From Pirellulales bacterium (GTDB taxonomy: Bacteria; Planctomycetota; Planctomycetia; Pirellulales; JAEUIK01): 64,000 nt of DNA. The translations under genes and the position numbers were made by a program. The stretch is taken from positions 62,001-126,000 of the forward strand of contig JAIBBZ010000010.1 in the NCBI GenBank assembly GCA_019694435.1, in the 5' to 3' direction. The notes under the pieces were generated by a model. That model did no database searches. It worked only from the letters and a program-made list of their open reading frames with translations, and was not told the DNA's origin. This document shows positions 1 through 7,684 of the stretch, one piece after another. Each line of letters starts with the position of its first letter. Position 1 is the first letter of the stretch.

Positions 1-2
1 CC

Positions 3-65
3 GCGGATGAATTGCCCCCGCCGGCGCCGACCCCCGACGAAGAGCCGTCGGAACCGGCGTCGTAG
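3..65 (+). CDS. C-terminal end of a gene cut by the window edge
   Basis: An open frame enters from the left edge and stops at TAG (63-65). The 20 visible residues are rich in proline, glutamate and aspartate, as in an acidic disordered tail. Nothing here allows a functional call, and the frame could be a chance opening because only 63 bases are visible. Confidence 0.35.
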   Translation, partial: ADELPPPAPTPDEEPSEPAS

Positions 66-132
66 TGCCTGGGAGTGCCTGCCGCTCCTGGATTACCGTT
101 CGACTCCACCATCCGATTGACGATTTCGAAGC

Positions 133-1131
133 ATGCCCAACCTGAATCGCAACGCCTTGATCGCTCGGCTGCAGAAGGTGCTCCGCAAGCACTACAAGCC
201 CTGGACGCCGACCGAACGCCCGACCCTCGAACAGCTCTTGTTCGCCTGTCTGCTCGAAGATGCTCCTTACGGCCCGGCCGAGCAATGCTTCGCGATGTTG
301 CAGGAACAATTCTTCGACTGGAACGAGGTCCGCGTGAGCACGGTCAAGGAACTGGCCGAAGTGCTCAGCCCCTTGCCCGGGCCGGCCGAGGCCGCCGCTC
401 GCCTGCGCCGCGCGCTGCAGCACGTCTTCGAGGCCACGTATACGTTCGAGCTCGACTCTCTGCGCAAGTTGAAGCTGTCGCAGAGCCAGCAAAAGCTCGA
501 AAAGATGGACGGCGTCACGCGCTTCGGCGTCTCCTTTCTCACGCAGGTGGCCCTGGGCGGTCACGCGATTCCACTGGACCGCTCGACCTTGGCTGCCTTG
601 TCGGTCGTCGGGCTGGCCGATCCCAAGGAAGTCGCCGCCGGTGCCGTGACCGGACTTGAACGCGCAATTCCCAAGAGCAAAGGCGTCGAGTTCGCGTCGT
701 TGCTGCACCAGTTGGGCGCGGAATACGCAGTGAATCCTTACGCGCCGAGCCTGCACGAGATCCTGGTCGAGATCAATCCGGCAGCCAAGGACAATCTGCC
801 GAAGCGTCCGACCAAGAAGCAGATCGCCGAGGCGCAGGCCGCGGCCAAGGCCGAACAGAAGAAAGCCGAAGAGGCCAAGCGGTTGGCCGCCGCCAAGGCC
901 ATCGCCAAGAAGGTTGCCGCGGCCAAAGCAGCGCACGAGGAAGCGGCCGCCGCCAAGCGCACCCCTGTTCCCGAGAAGGCGCCCGCTCCCGCCACTCCCA
1001 AGGCGAAAGGTGACGGCAAGAAATCGGCGGCCAAGGCCAAAGCTGCTCCGGCGGCGAAGCCGGCCGCCAAGAAACCAGCCACCTCGGCCAAGAAGAGTAC
1101 CCCCAAAGTGGCATCGAAAAAGCCACGATAA
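133..1131 (+). CDS. Degenerate endonuclease III-like HhH protein with Lys/Ala-rich tail
   Basis: 332 aa. Residues 1-220 resemble the HhH-GPD fold of endonuclease III. A helix-hairpin-helix segment lies around residues 124-141, followed 18 residues after the lyase position by an aspartate (D149) matching the catalytic Asp of the family. The lysine that makes endonuclease III an AP lyase (K120 in E. coli) is replaced by Phe131. The four cysteines that bind its 4Fe-4S cluster are absent: no Cys occurs between residues 190 and 220. From residue 225 on the protein is a repetitive Lys/Ala/Pro tail like histone H1 or HU extensions, suggesting non-specific DNA binding. It may be a monofunctional glycosylase or only a DNA-binding protein. 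The family call rests on motif spacing alone. Confidence 0.65.
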   Translation: MPNLNRNALIARLQKVLRKHYKPWTPTERPTLEQLLFACLLEDAPYGPAEQCFAMLQEQFFDWNEVRVSTVKELAEVLSPLPGPAEAAARLRRALQHVFEATYTFELDSLRKLKLSQSQQKLEKMDGVTRFGVSFLTQVALGGHAIPLDRSTLAALSVVGLADPKEVAAGAVTGLERAIPKSKGVEFASLLHQLGAEYAVNPYAPSLHEILVEINPAAKDNLPKRPTKKQIAEAQAAAKAEQKKAEEAKRLAAAKAIAKKVAAAKAAHEEAAAAKRTPVPEKAPAPATPKAKGDGKKSAAKAKAAPAAKPAAKKPATSAKKSTPKVASKKPR

Positions 1132-1238
1132 CTGCGTCCTTCTCGCGACTTACTCCGGCCAGGTCCGCCGGACGGCGAGCCCCGTCGCCAGGTCGGCGAT
1201 AGCCTGCGCCGCGAGCCGGCGATAGACTATCAACAGCC

Positions 1239-1379
1239 GTGGACGAGCTTGTGGATTGCCCCAAGTGCAATGCGCACCTTGGCTTCCGCTTGCCGGCTCG
1301 CGATTCCCGACGGCCCTCGACAGTCCGGGCACAACGTGCCCCTTCCGCCGGGCAGCTCCGGCTGAGGAACTCGACGTGA
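1239..1379 (+). CDS. Possible 46-aa CPxC protein overlapping the TPR gene
   Basis: A short open frame starts at GTG (1239; an alternative GTG lies at 1251) and reads V-D-E-L-V-D-C-P-K-C-N-A-H-L. This is one zinc-knuckle-like CPxC motif. It ends in TGA overlapping the GTG start of the TPR gene (GTGA, 1376-1379), the overlap type seen at several translationally coupled junctions in this window. Against it: there is no second cysteine pair, only a weak ribosome binding site, and a low-complexity C-terminal half. Treat as tentative. Confidence 0.25.
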   Translation: MDELVDCPKCNAHLGFRLPARDSRRPSTVRAQRAPSAGQLRLRNST

Positions 1380-3697
1380 ACCGTTCTTTGCTGACCTCGG
1401 CAGTATTGCTGACCGGTTTCCTCGTGCTGCTCGGCGATTGGCTGCCGGCGCTGCGCGCTGAGGCGCCGGCTCCGGCCGCCGATCCGACCGACTCGAGGCC
1501 GCCCGCCGAACTCTCACGGCCACTGGCGACCGAAAAGCCGGTCAGCGAGGTCGTCACCGACGCAGCGGGCAATCCGCTCGAACCGCTCGATCCCAAACAG
1601 GTCGCGACGGAGGCCGATCGCGACCACCTCGAAGCCCTGAGTCTGTTTGCAGCCGCGCGCACCAAGCAGCAGCGCGAAGACCTGCCTGGTGCCTTGCGGC
1701 TATACCAACGCGCCCTGCGTTTCGACCCGGCGTCGGAAATGATTCTGCAGCAAATCGTCACGCTGGCCACCGAGCTCGAACGCATGGGCGAGGCGATCCG
1801 CTACGCGGTCAAGGCCGCCGACGTAACGCCCGAGGGCCCCGTCGTCTTGTTGAGAGCGCTGGCATTGCACCTGGCCGAACAGGGACAACCCGAGCGGGCC
1901 ATCGCGCTGTACGAGCGAGCGCTCGCTTCGCCCGATCTCGATCGAGAGTCGCCGGCCTACATCCTGCTGACGTCTGAGTTGGCACAGCTATACATGGCCC
2001 ACGACCAGGCGGACAAGGCGGCCGAGTCATTTCGCCTCGTGCAAGAGCGCATCGAAGCGCAGGGCGGTGGAGCCGGCGAAGAACGCGTCCGCGCCGTCGT
2101 GCTCGAAGGGCTCGGCGGGCAGCAAGGGGCCTACTTGAGCTTTGGCGATGCCTATTTTGCCGCCAACCGACTTGAAGAGGCCACGGCCGCTTTCCGCGCC
2201 GCCGATGCGGCCAAGCACGACGAAGCGCTGCTCGGCTACAACCTGGCCCGCGTGGCGTTCGCGCAAGCGAACCCCGACAAAGCCCTGGAAGAACTGGGCA
2301 AGTATTTGCATGCCAAGTCCGACAGCGCAGGCATCGCGGCCTACGAGCTGCTGGCCAATATTCTCGAGCGGCAAGGTGCAAAGGGCGCGTTGGTCGAGCG
2401 GCTCGAAGCCTTGCAGACCGACGATCCCAAGAATGTGCCCTTGGCCTATTACCTGGCCGAGCGCTACCGCGAAGCGGGCCAGTTCGACAAGGTTGCCGCC
2501 TTGCTGCGGCCGCTCGTGTCCGAACGGCCCACGGTCGAAATCCTGCAAGCCTTGGCCCGGGCCGATCGCGAGTTGAAACAATTCTCGGGGCTCGTCGATA
2601 CGCTGGCGGTCTGCAGCGGCGAAGGCCGCTCGCTCGACGTCCTGGGCGAAGAGTTGGACGCCATCCTGGGCGATGCTGCGGTCATCGACGGCCTGATCGC
2701 GGCCCTGCGCCAGCGCATGGCCGACGAGCCCGACAAGCTCCCGGCGGGAGCGCATTTGGCCGTGGCGTTGCTCGCGCTCGAGGCGGGGCGGTTGGACGTG
2801 GGGCAAGAGTTTTTCACGCTGGCCCTGGGCCCGCGGTCGCCGCAGGAGCAGGGTGAACTGTTGATCGATTGGGGCGTCGCGCTGCTGTCTGCCGAACACC
2901 CGGCGGCTGCGGCCGAGCATCTGCGCCGCGCAGCCGACGTGCTGCCGAAGGAGGCCCCACAGTCGATCCTGGCGCGCTACTACCTGGCCGGCGCGCTCGA
3001 ATTAGCCGGCCAGACCGACGAGGCCCTGGCCGTGGCCCGCGAAGCGACGAGCGCCGGAGAAAAGAACGCCCGATTTGCTCCCTTGTTGCAAAGCCGCCTG
3101 GCCTGGGTCCTGTACCATGCCAAGCGGTTCGACGCGGCCGAATCCGAATATCGCAAATTGATCGCCCTGTTTGATCAGGACTACACGATCGAAGAGACCC
3201 GCGAGGTGCTCCGCGACACGCGATTGATCCTCTCCAATCTGCGCGTGCTGCACGATGATTTGCCGGCCGCCGAAGAATGGCTCGAACAAGTGCTCGACGA
3301 ATTCCCCGACGATATCTCGGCCCAGAACGACTTGGGCTACCTCTGGGCCGACCAGGGGAAACGCCTCAGCCACGCCCTGGCGATGGTTCAAGCGGCCGTG
3401 AAGGCCGAGCCCGACAACGGGGCCTATCGCGACAGCCTGGGCTGGACGCTGCACCGGCTGGGCCGCGATGAAGAAGCGCTGGCCGAGCTGCGGCAAGCGG
3501 TCGCCGGCGACGATCCCGACGGCGTGATCCTCGATCACCTGGGCGACGTGCTCCTGGCCTTGGGTCAGGTCGCCGAGGCGCGCGAGGCCTGGACCCGGGC
3601 CGTGGCGGCGTTCGACCCCGCGGTCGAGAGCAAGCAGATCGAGGCCACGCAGCAGAAACTCGCTGCACATCCGGTCGACGCAGCACCGCAGAACTAG
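1376..3697 (+). CDS. Exported tetratricopeptide-repeat protein
   Basis: 773 aa from a GTG start chosen because GAGGA lies just upstream and because the residues that follow form a signal peptide (Arg near the N-terminus, a hydrophobic stretch of about 18 residues, then an Ala-rich cleavage region). In-frame ATG at 1256 would put the hydrophobic segment 40 residues inside the protein. After an acidic linker the protein is almost entirely helical repeats with TPR features (A-x-x-x-Y/F, L-A, G spacing), for example A-I-A-L-Y-E-R-A-L and E-L-R-Q-A-V. It is probably a periplasmic or membrane-associated scaffold for protein assemblies. No catalytic domain is visible and no specific partner can be named. 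Confidence 0.85.
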   Translation: MNRSLLTSAVLLTGFLVLLGDWLPALRAEAPAPAADPTDSRPPAELSRPLATEKPVSEVVTDAAGNPLEPLDPKQVATEADRDHLEALSLFAAARTKQQREDLPGALRLYQRALRFDPASEMILQQIVTLATELERMGEAIRYAVKAADVTPEGPVVLLRALALHLAEQGQPERAIALYERALASPDLDRESPAYILLTSELAQLYMAHDQADKAAESFRLVQERIEAQGGGAGEERVRAVVLEGLGGQQGAYLSFGDAYFAANRLEEATAAFRAADAAKHDEALLGYNLARVAFAQANPDKALEELGKYLHAKSDSAGIAAYELLANILERQGAKGALVERLEALQTDDPKNVPLAYYLAERYREAGQFDKVAALLRPLVSERPTVEILQALARADRELKQFSGLVDTLAVCSGEGRSLDVLGEELDAILGDAAVIDGLIAALRQRMADEPDKLPAGAHLAVALLALEAGRLDVGQEFFTLALGPRSPQEQGELLIDWGVALLSAEHPAAAAEHLRRAADVLPKEAPQSILARYYLAGALELAGQTDEALAVAREATSAGEKNARFAPLLQSRLAWVLYHAKRFDAAESEYRKLIALFDQDYTIEETREVLRDTRLILSNLRVLHDDLPAAEEWLEQVLDEFPDDISAQNDLGYLWADQGKRLSHALAMVQAAVKAEPDNGAYRDSLGWTLHRLGRDEEALAELRQAVAGDDPDGVILDHLGDVLLALGQVAEAREAWTRAVAAFDPAVESKQIEATQQKLAAHPVDAAPQN

Positions 3698-3732
3698 GCA
3701 GCATTCCAGCGTTTCACGACGGACTTCCTGTT

Positions 3733-4485
3733 ATGGCCGGTCATTCGCATTGGGCGGGCATCAAGTACAAGAAAGCCCTGATCGACAACAAGCGCGGCAA
3801 GCTGTGGAGCAAGCTGTCGAAGACGATCATCGTCGCTGCGCGGGTCGGCGGAGGTGACACCTCGACCAACCTGCGGCTGCGCTATGCGATCGACGCGGCA
3901 CGTGCCGTGAGCATGCCCAAGGACAACATCGCCCGTGCCATCAAAAAAGGGACCGGCGAGCTCGAAGGCGGCAACCTCGAAGAGGTCTTGTACGAGGGCT
4001 ACGGTCCCGCGGGCGTGGCCGTGTTGTGTGAAATCCTCACCGACAATCGCAACCGCACGGCGCCTGAGGTTCGCAAGCTGTTCGAAACGTACGACGGCAA
4101 GCTGGGGGCGACCGGCTGCGTGGCGTGGATGTTTGAACGCAAGGGGCTGTTCCTGGTTCCAGCGGCCGGGATCGACGAAGACCAGCTGATGGAAATCGCG
4201 CTGGAGGCCGGTGCCGACGACGTGCGTCCACAGGACGGCAAGTTCGAGATCACCTGCGACCCGAGCAGTTTCCAAAGCGTGTCCGACGCCCTGGCGTCGC
4301 ACTCGATTGCACCCGAGGTCGCGGAGATCTCCCGGATTCCGCAGAACACCGTCGATCTCGACGCGGAGACGGGTCGCAAGGTGTTGCAACTGCTCGAAAA
4401 GCTCGACGACCACGACGACGTGCAAAGCGTCTCGGCCAACTTCAACATTCCCGACACGGCCATGGCCGAAATCACGGGGAGCTGA
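3733..4485 (+). CDS. yebC: YebC/PmpR family protein
   Basis: 250 aa, the usual length of the family. The N-terminus carries the diagnostic A-G-H-S-x-W-A-x-I-K segment, then K-L-W-S-K-L-S-K, the P-K-D-N-I-x-R-A-I-K-K signature and the Y-E-G-Y-G-P-x-G-V stretch at the domain 1/domain 2 boundary. Members are three-domain cytoplasmic proteins described as DNA-binding transcriptional regulators and, more recently, as factors helping ribosomes through proline stretches. The gene follows the TPR gene by 35 bases on the same strand. No clear ribosome binding site precedes the ATG. Confidence 0.95.
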   Translation: MAGHSHWAGIKYKKALIDNKRGKLWSKLSKTIIVAARVGGGDTSTNLRLRYAIDAARAVSMPKDNIARAIKKGTGELEGGNLEEVLYEGYGPAGVAVLCEILTDNRNRTAPEVRKLFETYDGKLGATGCVAWMFERKGLFLVPAAGIDEDQLMEIALEAGADDVRPQDGKFEITCDPSSFQSVSDALASHSIAPEVAEISRIPQNTVDLDAETGRKVLQLLEKLDDHDDVQSVSANFNIPDTAMAEITGS

Positions 4486-4550
4486 GCGTCTGGCTCACGC
4501 AGCAGGTCGCTCGGCGGCTGCGCACCAGTTCAGTGCCACGCCGCCGCGAA

Positions 4551-6362
4551 CTAGTCGCGCCACGGGTGCGCGATTTCTTTCCAATACGTCTCGAAGTTGA
4601 ACTCCGGACTATTGTCGTGGTCGTGACATTCGGCGCAGGCGCGCTTCTCCGATTCGGCCAGCGTCACGCGCATCGCGGCCCGTAGCTCCTCGGCGTTGTC
4701 GGCCGCGTTGGTCTCGGCGTCGACGTGCGCGGCGCCCGGCCCGTGGCAGTTTTCGCAACCATTGCCTTTCAGCGCCGGCGTCTCCTCGATGCTCGTGTAG
4801 CCCGTGAGGTAGGCGAAATACTGCTGCGGGTTCCACCCCGTCACGTGGCAGCTCAGACACTCCGGGTCGTGCAGCCGAGGCGGGTCGGAGATGTTTGCCA
4901 GCGTGTCGGTCGCATGCGCATGCGGCGTATTCTGCCACTTTTCGTACGCCTGCGAGTGGCAGGTTCCGCACGTTTCGGAGCCCACGAATTGCGCCCGCAG
5001 ATCCTCGGCGTCGGTCCCCTTGGGATGCACAGCCGGCGGCGGGCAAAGCGCGGCGAACGTGGCCGCTTGCAGGCTTTCCTGGTATTCGACCATCAGTTGT
5101 TGCATCTCGGGATCGTCGACAAACCGCACGTCGAGCGGCACGCGCTGATAGACCAGCTTGCGGAGCGGGTTCTGTTTCGAAAGCCCCATCACCGCAGCAA
5201 ACATTCCCTTGTGGCCCACCTCGACCAGCTTGCCCCGGGCCCCGGGGATCGGCAGCGGCTCGGCGGGCGGCTCCTCGTGCCCGCCGGCGGTGACGATCAT
5301 GTCGATCTCGGCAAATCGTTTGGCCAGCGCCTCGCTCTCCTCGACCGGAGCGTGCGACAGCACGATGACGAAGTCGCAGGCCTTGCGCAAGTTCGGCAGA
5401 ATCTGGGCCAGCACCGCCTCGGGATCGCCGAGTTTCAAGTCGGGATTCTTGATGTCACGCTGGTATTTCTTTCCCAGCACAGCGGTCACGCCGATCTTGT
5501 GCCCACCAACTTGCAAGACGCGCACCGGCTGACCGATCCGGTCCATGCCCGTGGTTTCGGGATTGAACTCGATGTTGGTGACGACGAACGGGTTGGTGTC
5601 GTCGGCCGCCGCGGCTACGAGCGACTCGGTCGAAAGCTGCAATTCTTGAGCCCCCAGCGCCACGGCGTTGTAGCCCATCTGCCGCAGCCCGCGGAGGGCG
5701 ATGTCGAACTTGATTTCCTGCTGCGGCCCATAGCGGCGGACCTGCCCGCCCAGGTCGAGCAGCACCAGCGGCCAGCCGCGTTCTTCGCGCAATTGCTTGA
5801 TCAGCGTGAAGCGGCGTTTGAACCCACCCTTCATGTTCTCCAGCCCGGCGCAACCACACGGTTCGAGATAGCCCAGTTGTTCGCCGGTGATGACGATCGC
5901 GACGTCGATATGCTGCCAGCGGTCGCCAACGAAGATGGGCCCGTTCACTTTGACCGGGTCGATCTTGGGCTGTTCCTCGCGCGGCTGCTCGTCGTTGGGC
6001 AGCTTCGGCACGCGGGGGGCGCGCACTTTGTCTTCCTGGGCGACGGCCGGTTCGACCGGCGCCGGTTCGAGCTCTTGCACCGGCAAGCCAACGGCCGCCG
6101 TCACCTCGGCGACCACAGGGGCCGGCGTCTCCGCCACGGCCGGAGGCAATTGCTCGGCTTGATCGTCGTAGACCTGCAACGGGGCAGGGGGGGCCGCTTC
6201 GGCCACTTCATCCGCGGTCGGGGAGGCAGACATTTCGATCGCAGGAGGCTGCGGCTGAGCTTCGCCCTGCGCCGGCGGCGCAGAAGACCGGTCGCATCCG
6301 TGAGCCAGCAACGCTGCCAAGACAAAGAGCACAACCGCAGGCACAATGCGCCGATCCATCAA
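4551..6362 (-). CDS. Lipoprotein with UshA-like domain and tetrahaem cytochrome c554-like domain
   Basis: 603 aa. A lipobox ends in Cys23 (L-A-H-G-C), so the mature protein is probably membrane-anchored. A Pro/Glu-rich linker to about residue 145 leads into a domain with the order of a UshA/5'-nucleotidase metallophosphatase (roughly 150-430). The usual metal-binding motifs are altered: the DxH position reads T-G-E-Q, GNHE reads G-A-Q-E, and only L-S-H and G-G-H look related. The C-terminal part has four CXXCH sites (CGTCH, CLSCH, CENCH, CAECH) with the spacing of cytochrome c554-like proteins. It lies 62 bases downstream of the DUF1573 gene and is probably cotranscribed. Likely an envelope electron carrier; phosphatase activity is doubtful. 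Confidence 0.8.
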   Translation of the reverse strand: MMDRRIVPAVVLFVLAALLAHGCDRSSAPPAQGEAQPQPPAIEMSASPTADEVAEAAPPAPLQVYDDQAEQLPPAVAETPAPVVAEVTAAVGLPVQELEPAPVEPAVAQEDKVRAPRVPKLPNDEQPREEQPKIDPVKVNGPIFVGDRWQHIDVAIVITGEQLGYLEPCGCAGLENMKGGFKRRFTLIKQLREERGWPLVLLDLGGQVRRYGPQQEIKFDIALRGLRQMGYNAVALGAQELQLSTESLVAAAADDTNPFVVTNIEFNPETTGMDRIGQPVRVLQVGGHKIGVTAVLGKKYQRDIKNPDLKLGDPEAVLAQILPNLRKACDFVIVLSHAPVEESEALAKRFAEIDMIVTAGGHEEPPAEPLPIPGARGKLVEVGHKGMFAAVMGLSKQNPLRKLVYQRVPLDVRFVDDPEMQQLMVEYQESLQAATFAALCPPPAVHPKGTDAEDLRAQFVGSETCGTCHSQAYEKWQNTPHAHATDTLANISDPPRLHDPECLSCHVTGWNPQQYFAYLTGYTSIEETPALKGNGCENCHGPGAAHVDAETNAADNAEELRAAMRVTLAESEKRACAECHDHDNSPEFNFETYWKEIAHPWRD

Positions 6363-6424
6363 GGTAGCCTTACTCTGCAGGAAACGAATTCTTCCGTGAA
6401 CTCAAATCGGCCGCACTCGGGCAC

Positions 6425-7612
6425 CTACCGCTCGCGAACGACGAACTTCAGCTTGATCTCGTAACGCGGAATCTCGGGGTGGTTGCTTTCGAGCACCAGG
6501 ATTCCGTACGGGGCCGTGGCCGTGCCCAGGTGGGTCTGCGGGGGCAACTGGTTGGCAATCGTGATCGTGAGCGGGTACAGGACGGCATGCTCCGTGCGGC
6601 TCGGTTCTCCCAATTGGCCCGTGACTCCGGCCAGGTCGACCTGTGGCGTCTGAAACTTGATGGTGTCGCGCAGCGGGCCGGCAACTTTCAAGCTCAACTG
6701 CCGGGTCGCACCCTCTCCCGGGGCCAATGACCCGAGGTCAACCACCTGCGTCAGCCGGTTCCACCCTTTGCCCAGGATGTTGAAATCGCTGTCAAGGTAG
6801 CCCAGCACCGGCAGTTCGAACTCGGGGGCCTGCTCCAAGTTCGTGGTCAGCAAGATTCTCTGTTCAATCTGTCCGAGCGGCAAGCCGGGTTTCAGGTGTG
6901 CCAGCAGCTCATATCCGCTGTGGGCCGTATCGAGCCGAAACTCTTCGCGTGCTAGCGGTCTCAACTTCACCTCGAAATAGGCCGCGATGCTCGGATTGGT
7001 CAACGAGAACTGCTTGATTTCGAAGGGCCCGGCGAACTGGCTATAGACGTGAACGACGGCCGTCTTTTCCTCCGTCCGTAGCATGCGGCCGAAATCGAGG
7101 TGGTTCGGCACAGCCACGATTGTTTCGCTGATGCGCCCCTGAACGACCAGCACCAGCCGGGGACTTTGGCGGTCGTTGGTAAATACGACGGCTTCCTGGC
7201 GAAAGCTCTCGCCAAAGGCCGTGCGCACGGTCCACTCGAGCGTCACCTCGGCGGTTCCCCCGGGGGGCACCGGTTCAGTGCCGAGCTTGCTGATCGTGCA
7301 CTTGCAGGTGGTATCGCCTTGAGTCAGGACCAGCGGACCCTCGCCTGTGTTACGAATATTGAAGACGTGGACACCCTTGGTGTTCGTATCGGCCGCCCCG
7401 AAGTCGTACAGCGGCTCGTCGACCACCGCCTTCGGCTGCGGCTTGCCCTCGGGGATCAAGGCCGGCGCGCGGGCATCGTTGACGGGAGCGGGCTGTGGTC
7501 GGGTGGGATCGGATACACCCCGCAGAATGCCGAACGTCGGCAGCGCCGATGCTCCGCCCACGGCAGCGCCCAGCAGCGCCGACAAACACGCCAACAGCAA
7601 GAATCTGCGCAT
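6425..7612 (-). CDS. DUF1573 domain exported protein
   Basis: 395 aa. The start is set at ATG 7612, where an Arg-Arg pair followed by L-L-L-A-C-L-S-A-L-L-G-A-A forms a signal peptide and GAG lies about 8 bases upstream. Residues from about 70 match DUF1573: Y-D-F-G-A-A, F-N-I-R-N-T-G-x-x-P-L, T-T-C-K-C-T and a P-P-G-G-T-A-E-V-T-L-E-W segment. This is an immunoglobulin-like fold found in many exported planctomycete and Bacteroidetes proteins. The rest looks like further beta-sandwich domains. Its function in the family is unknown; here it precedes the tetrahaem lipoprotein gene. Confidence 0.85.
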   Translation of the reverse strand: MRRFLLLACLSALLGAAVGGASALPTFGILRGVSDPTRPQPAPVNDARAPALIPEGKPQPKAVVDEPLYDFGAADTNTKGVHVFNIRNTGEGPLVLTQGDTTCKCTISKLGTEPVPPGGTAEVTLEWTVRTAFGESFRQEAVVFTNDRQSPRLVLVVQGRISETIVAVPNHLDFGRMLRTEEKTAVVHVYSQFAGPFEIKQFSLTNPSIAAYFEVKLRPLAREEFRLDTAHSGYELLAHLKPGLPLGQIEQRILLTTNLEQAPEFELPVLGYLDSDFNILGKGWNRLTQVVDLGSLAPGEGATRQLSLKVAGPLRDTIKFQTPQVDLAGVTGQLGEPSRTEHAVLYPLTITIANQLPPQTHLGTATAPYGILVLESNHPEIPRYEIKLKFVVRER

Positions 7613-7655
7613 CAGTCGCTCGGTCCAATAAGGCCTTTGCGTTCCGCTAACGTCG

Positions 7656-7684
7656 ATCGTAAGAACGGTCTGCGCAACCGTCAA
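7656..7684 (-). promoter_or_regulatory. Sigma70-type promoter for the DUF1573/cytochrome genes
   Basis: On the minus strand TTGACG (7684-7679), a 17-base spacer and TACGAT (7661-7656) form a near-consensus promoter ending 44 bases before the DUF1573 start. It overlaps the stop codon of the upstream O-antigen ligase gene. It would let the DUF1573/cytochrome pair be transcribed separately from the proS-glycan genes. Confidence 0.5.

Noticed and set aside
4725..6464. A 579-codon open frame on the plus strand
   Set aside because: It is antisense to the UshA-like/tetrahaem gene. The codon bias of GC-rich genes keeps the opposite frame open; the product is Arg/His/Leu-rich with no domain.
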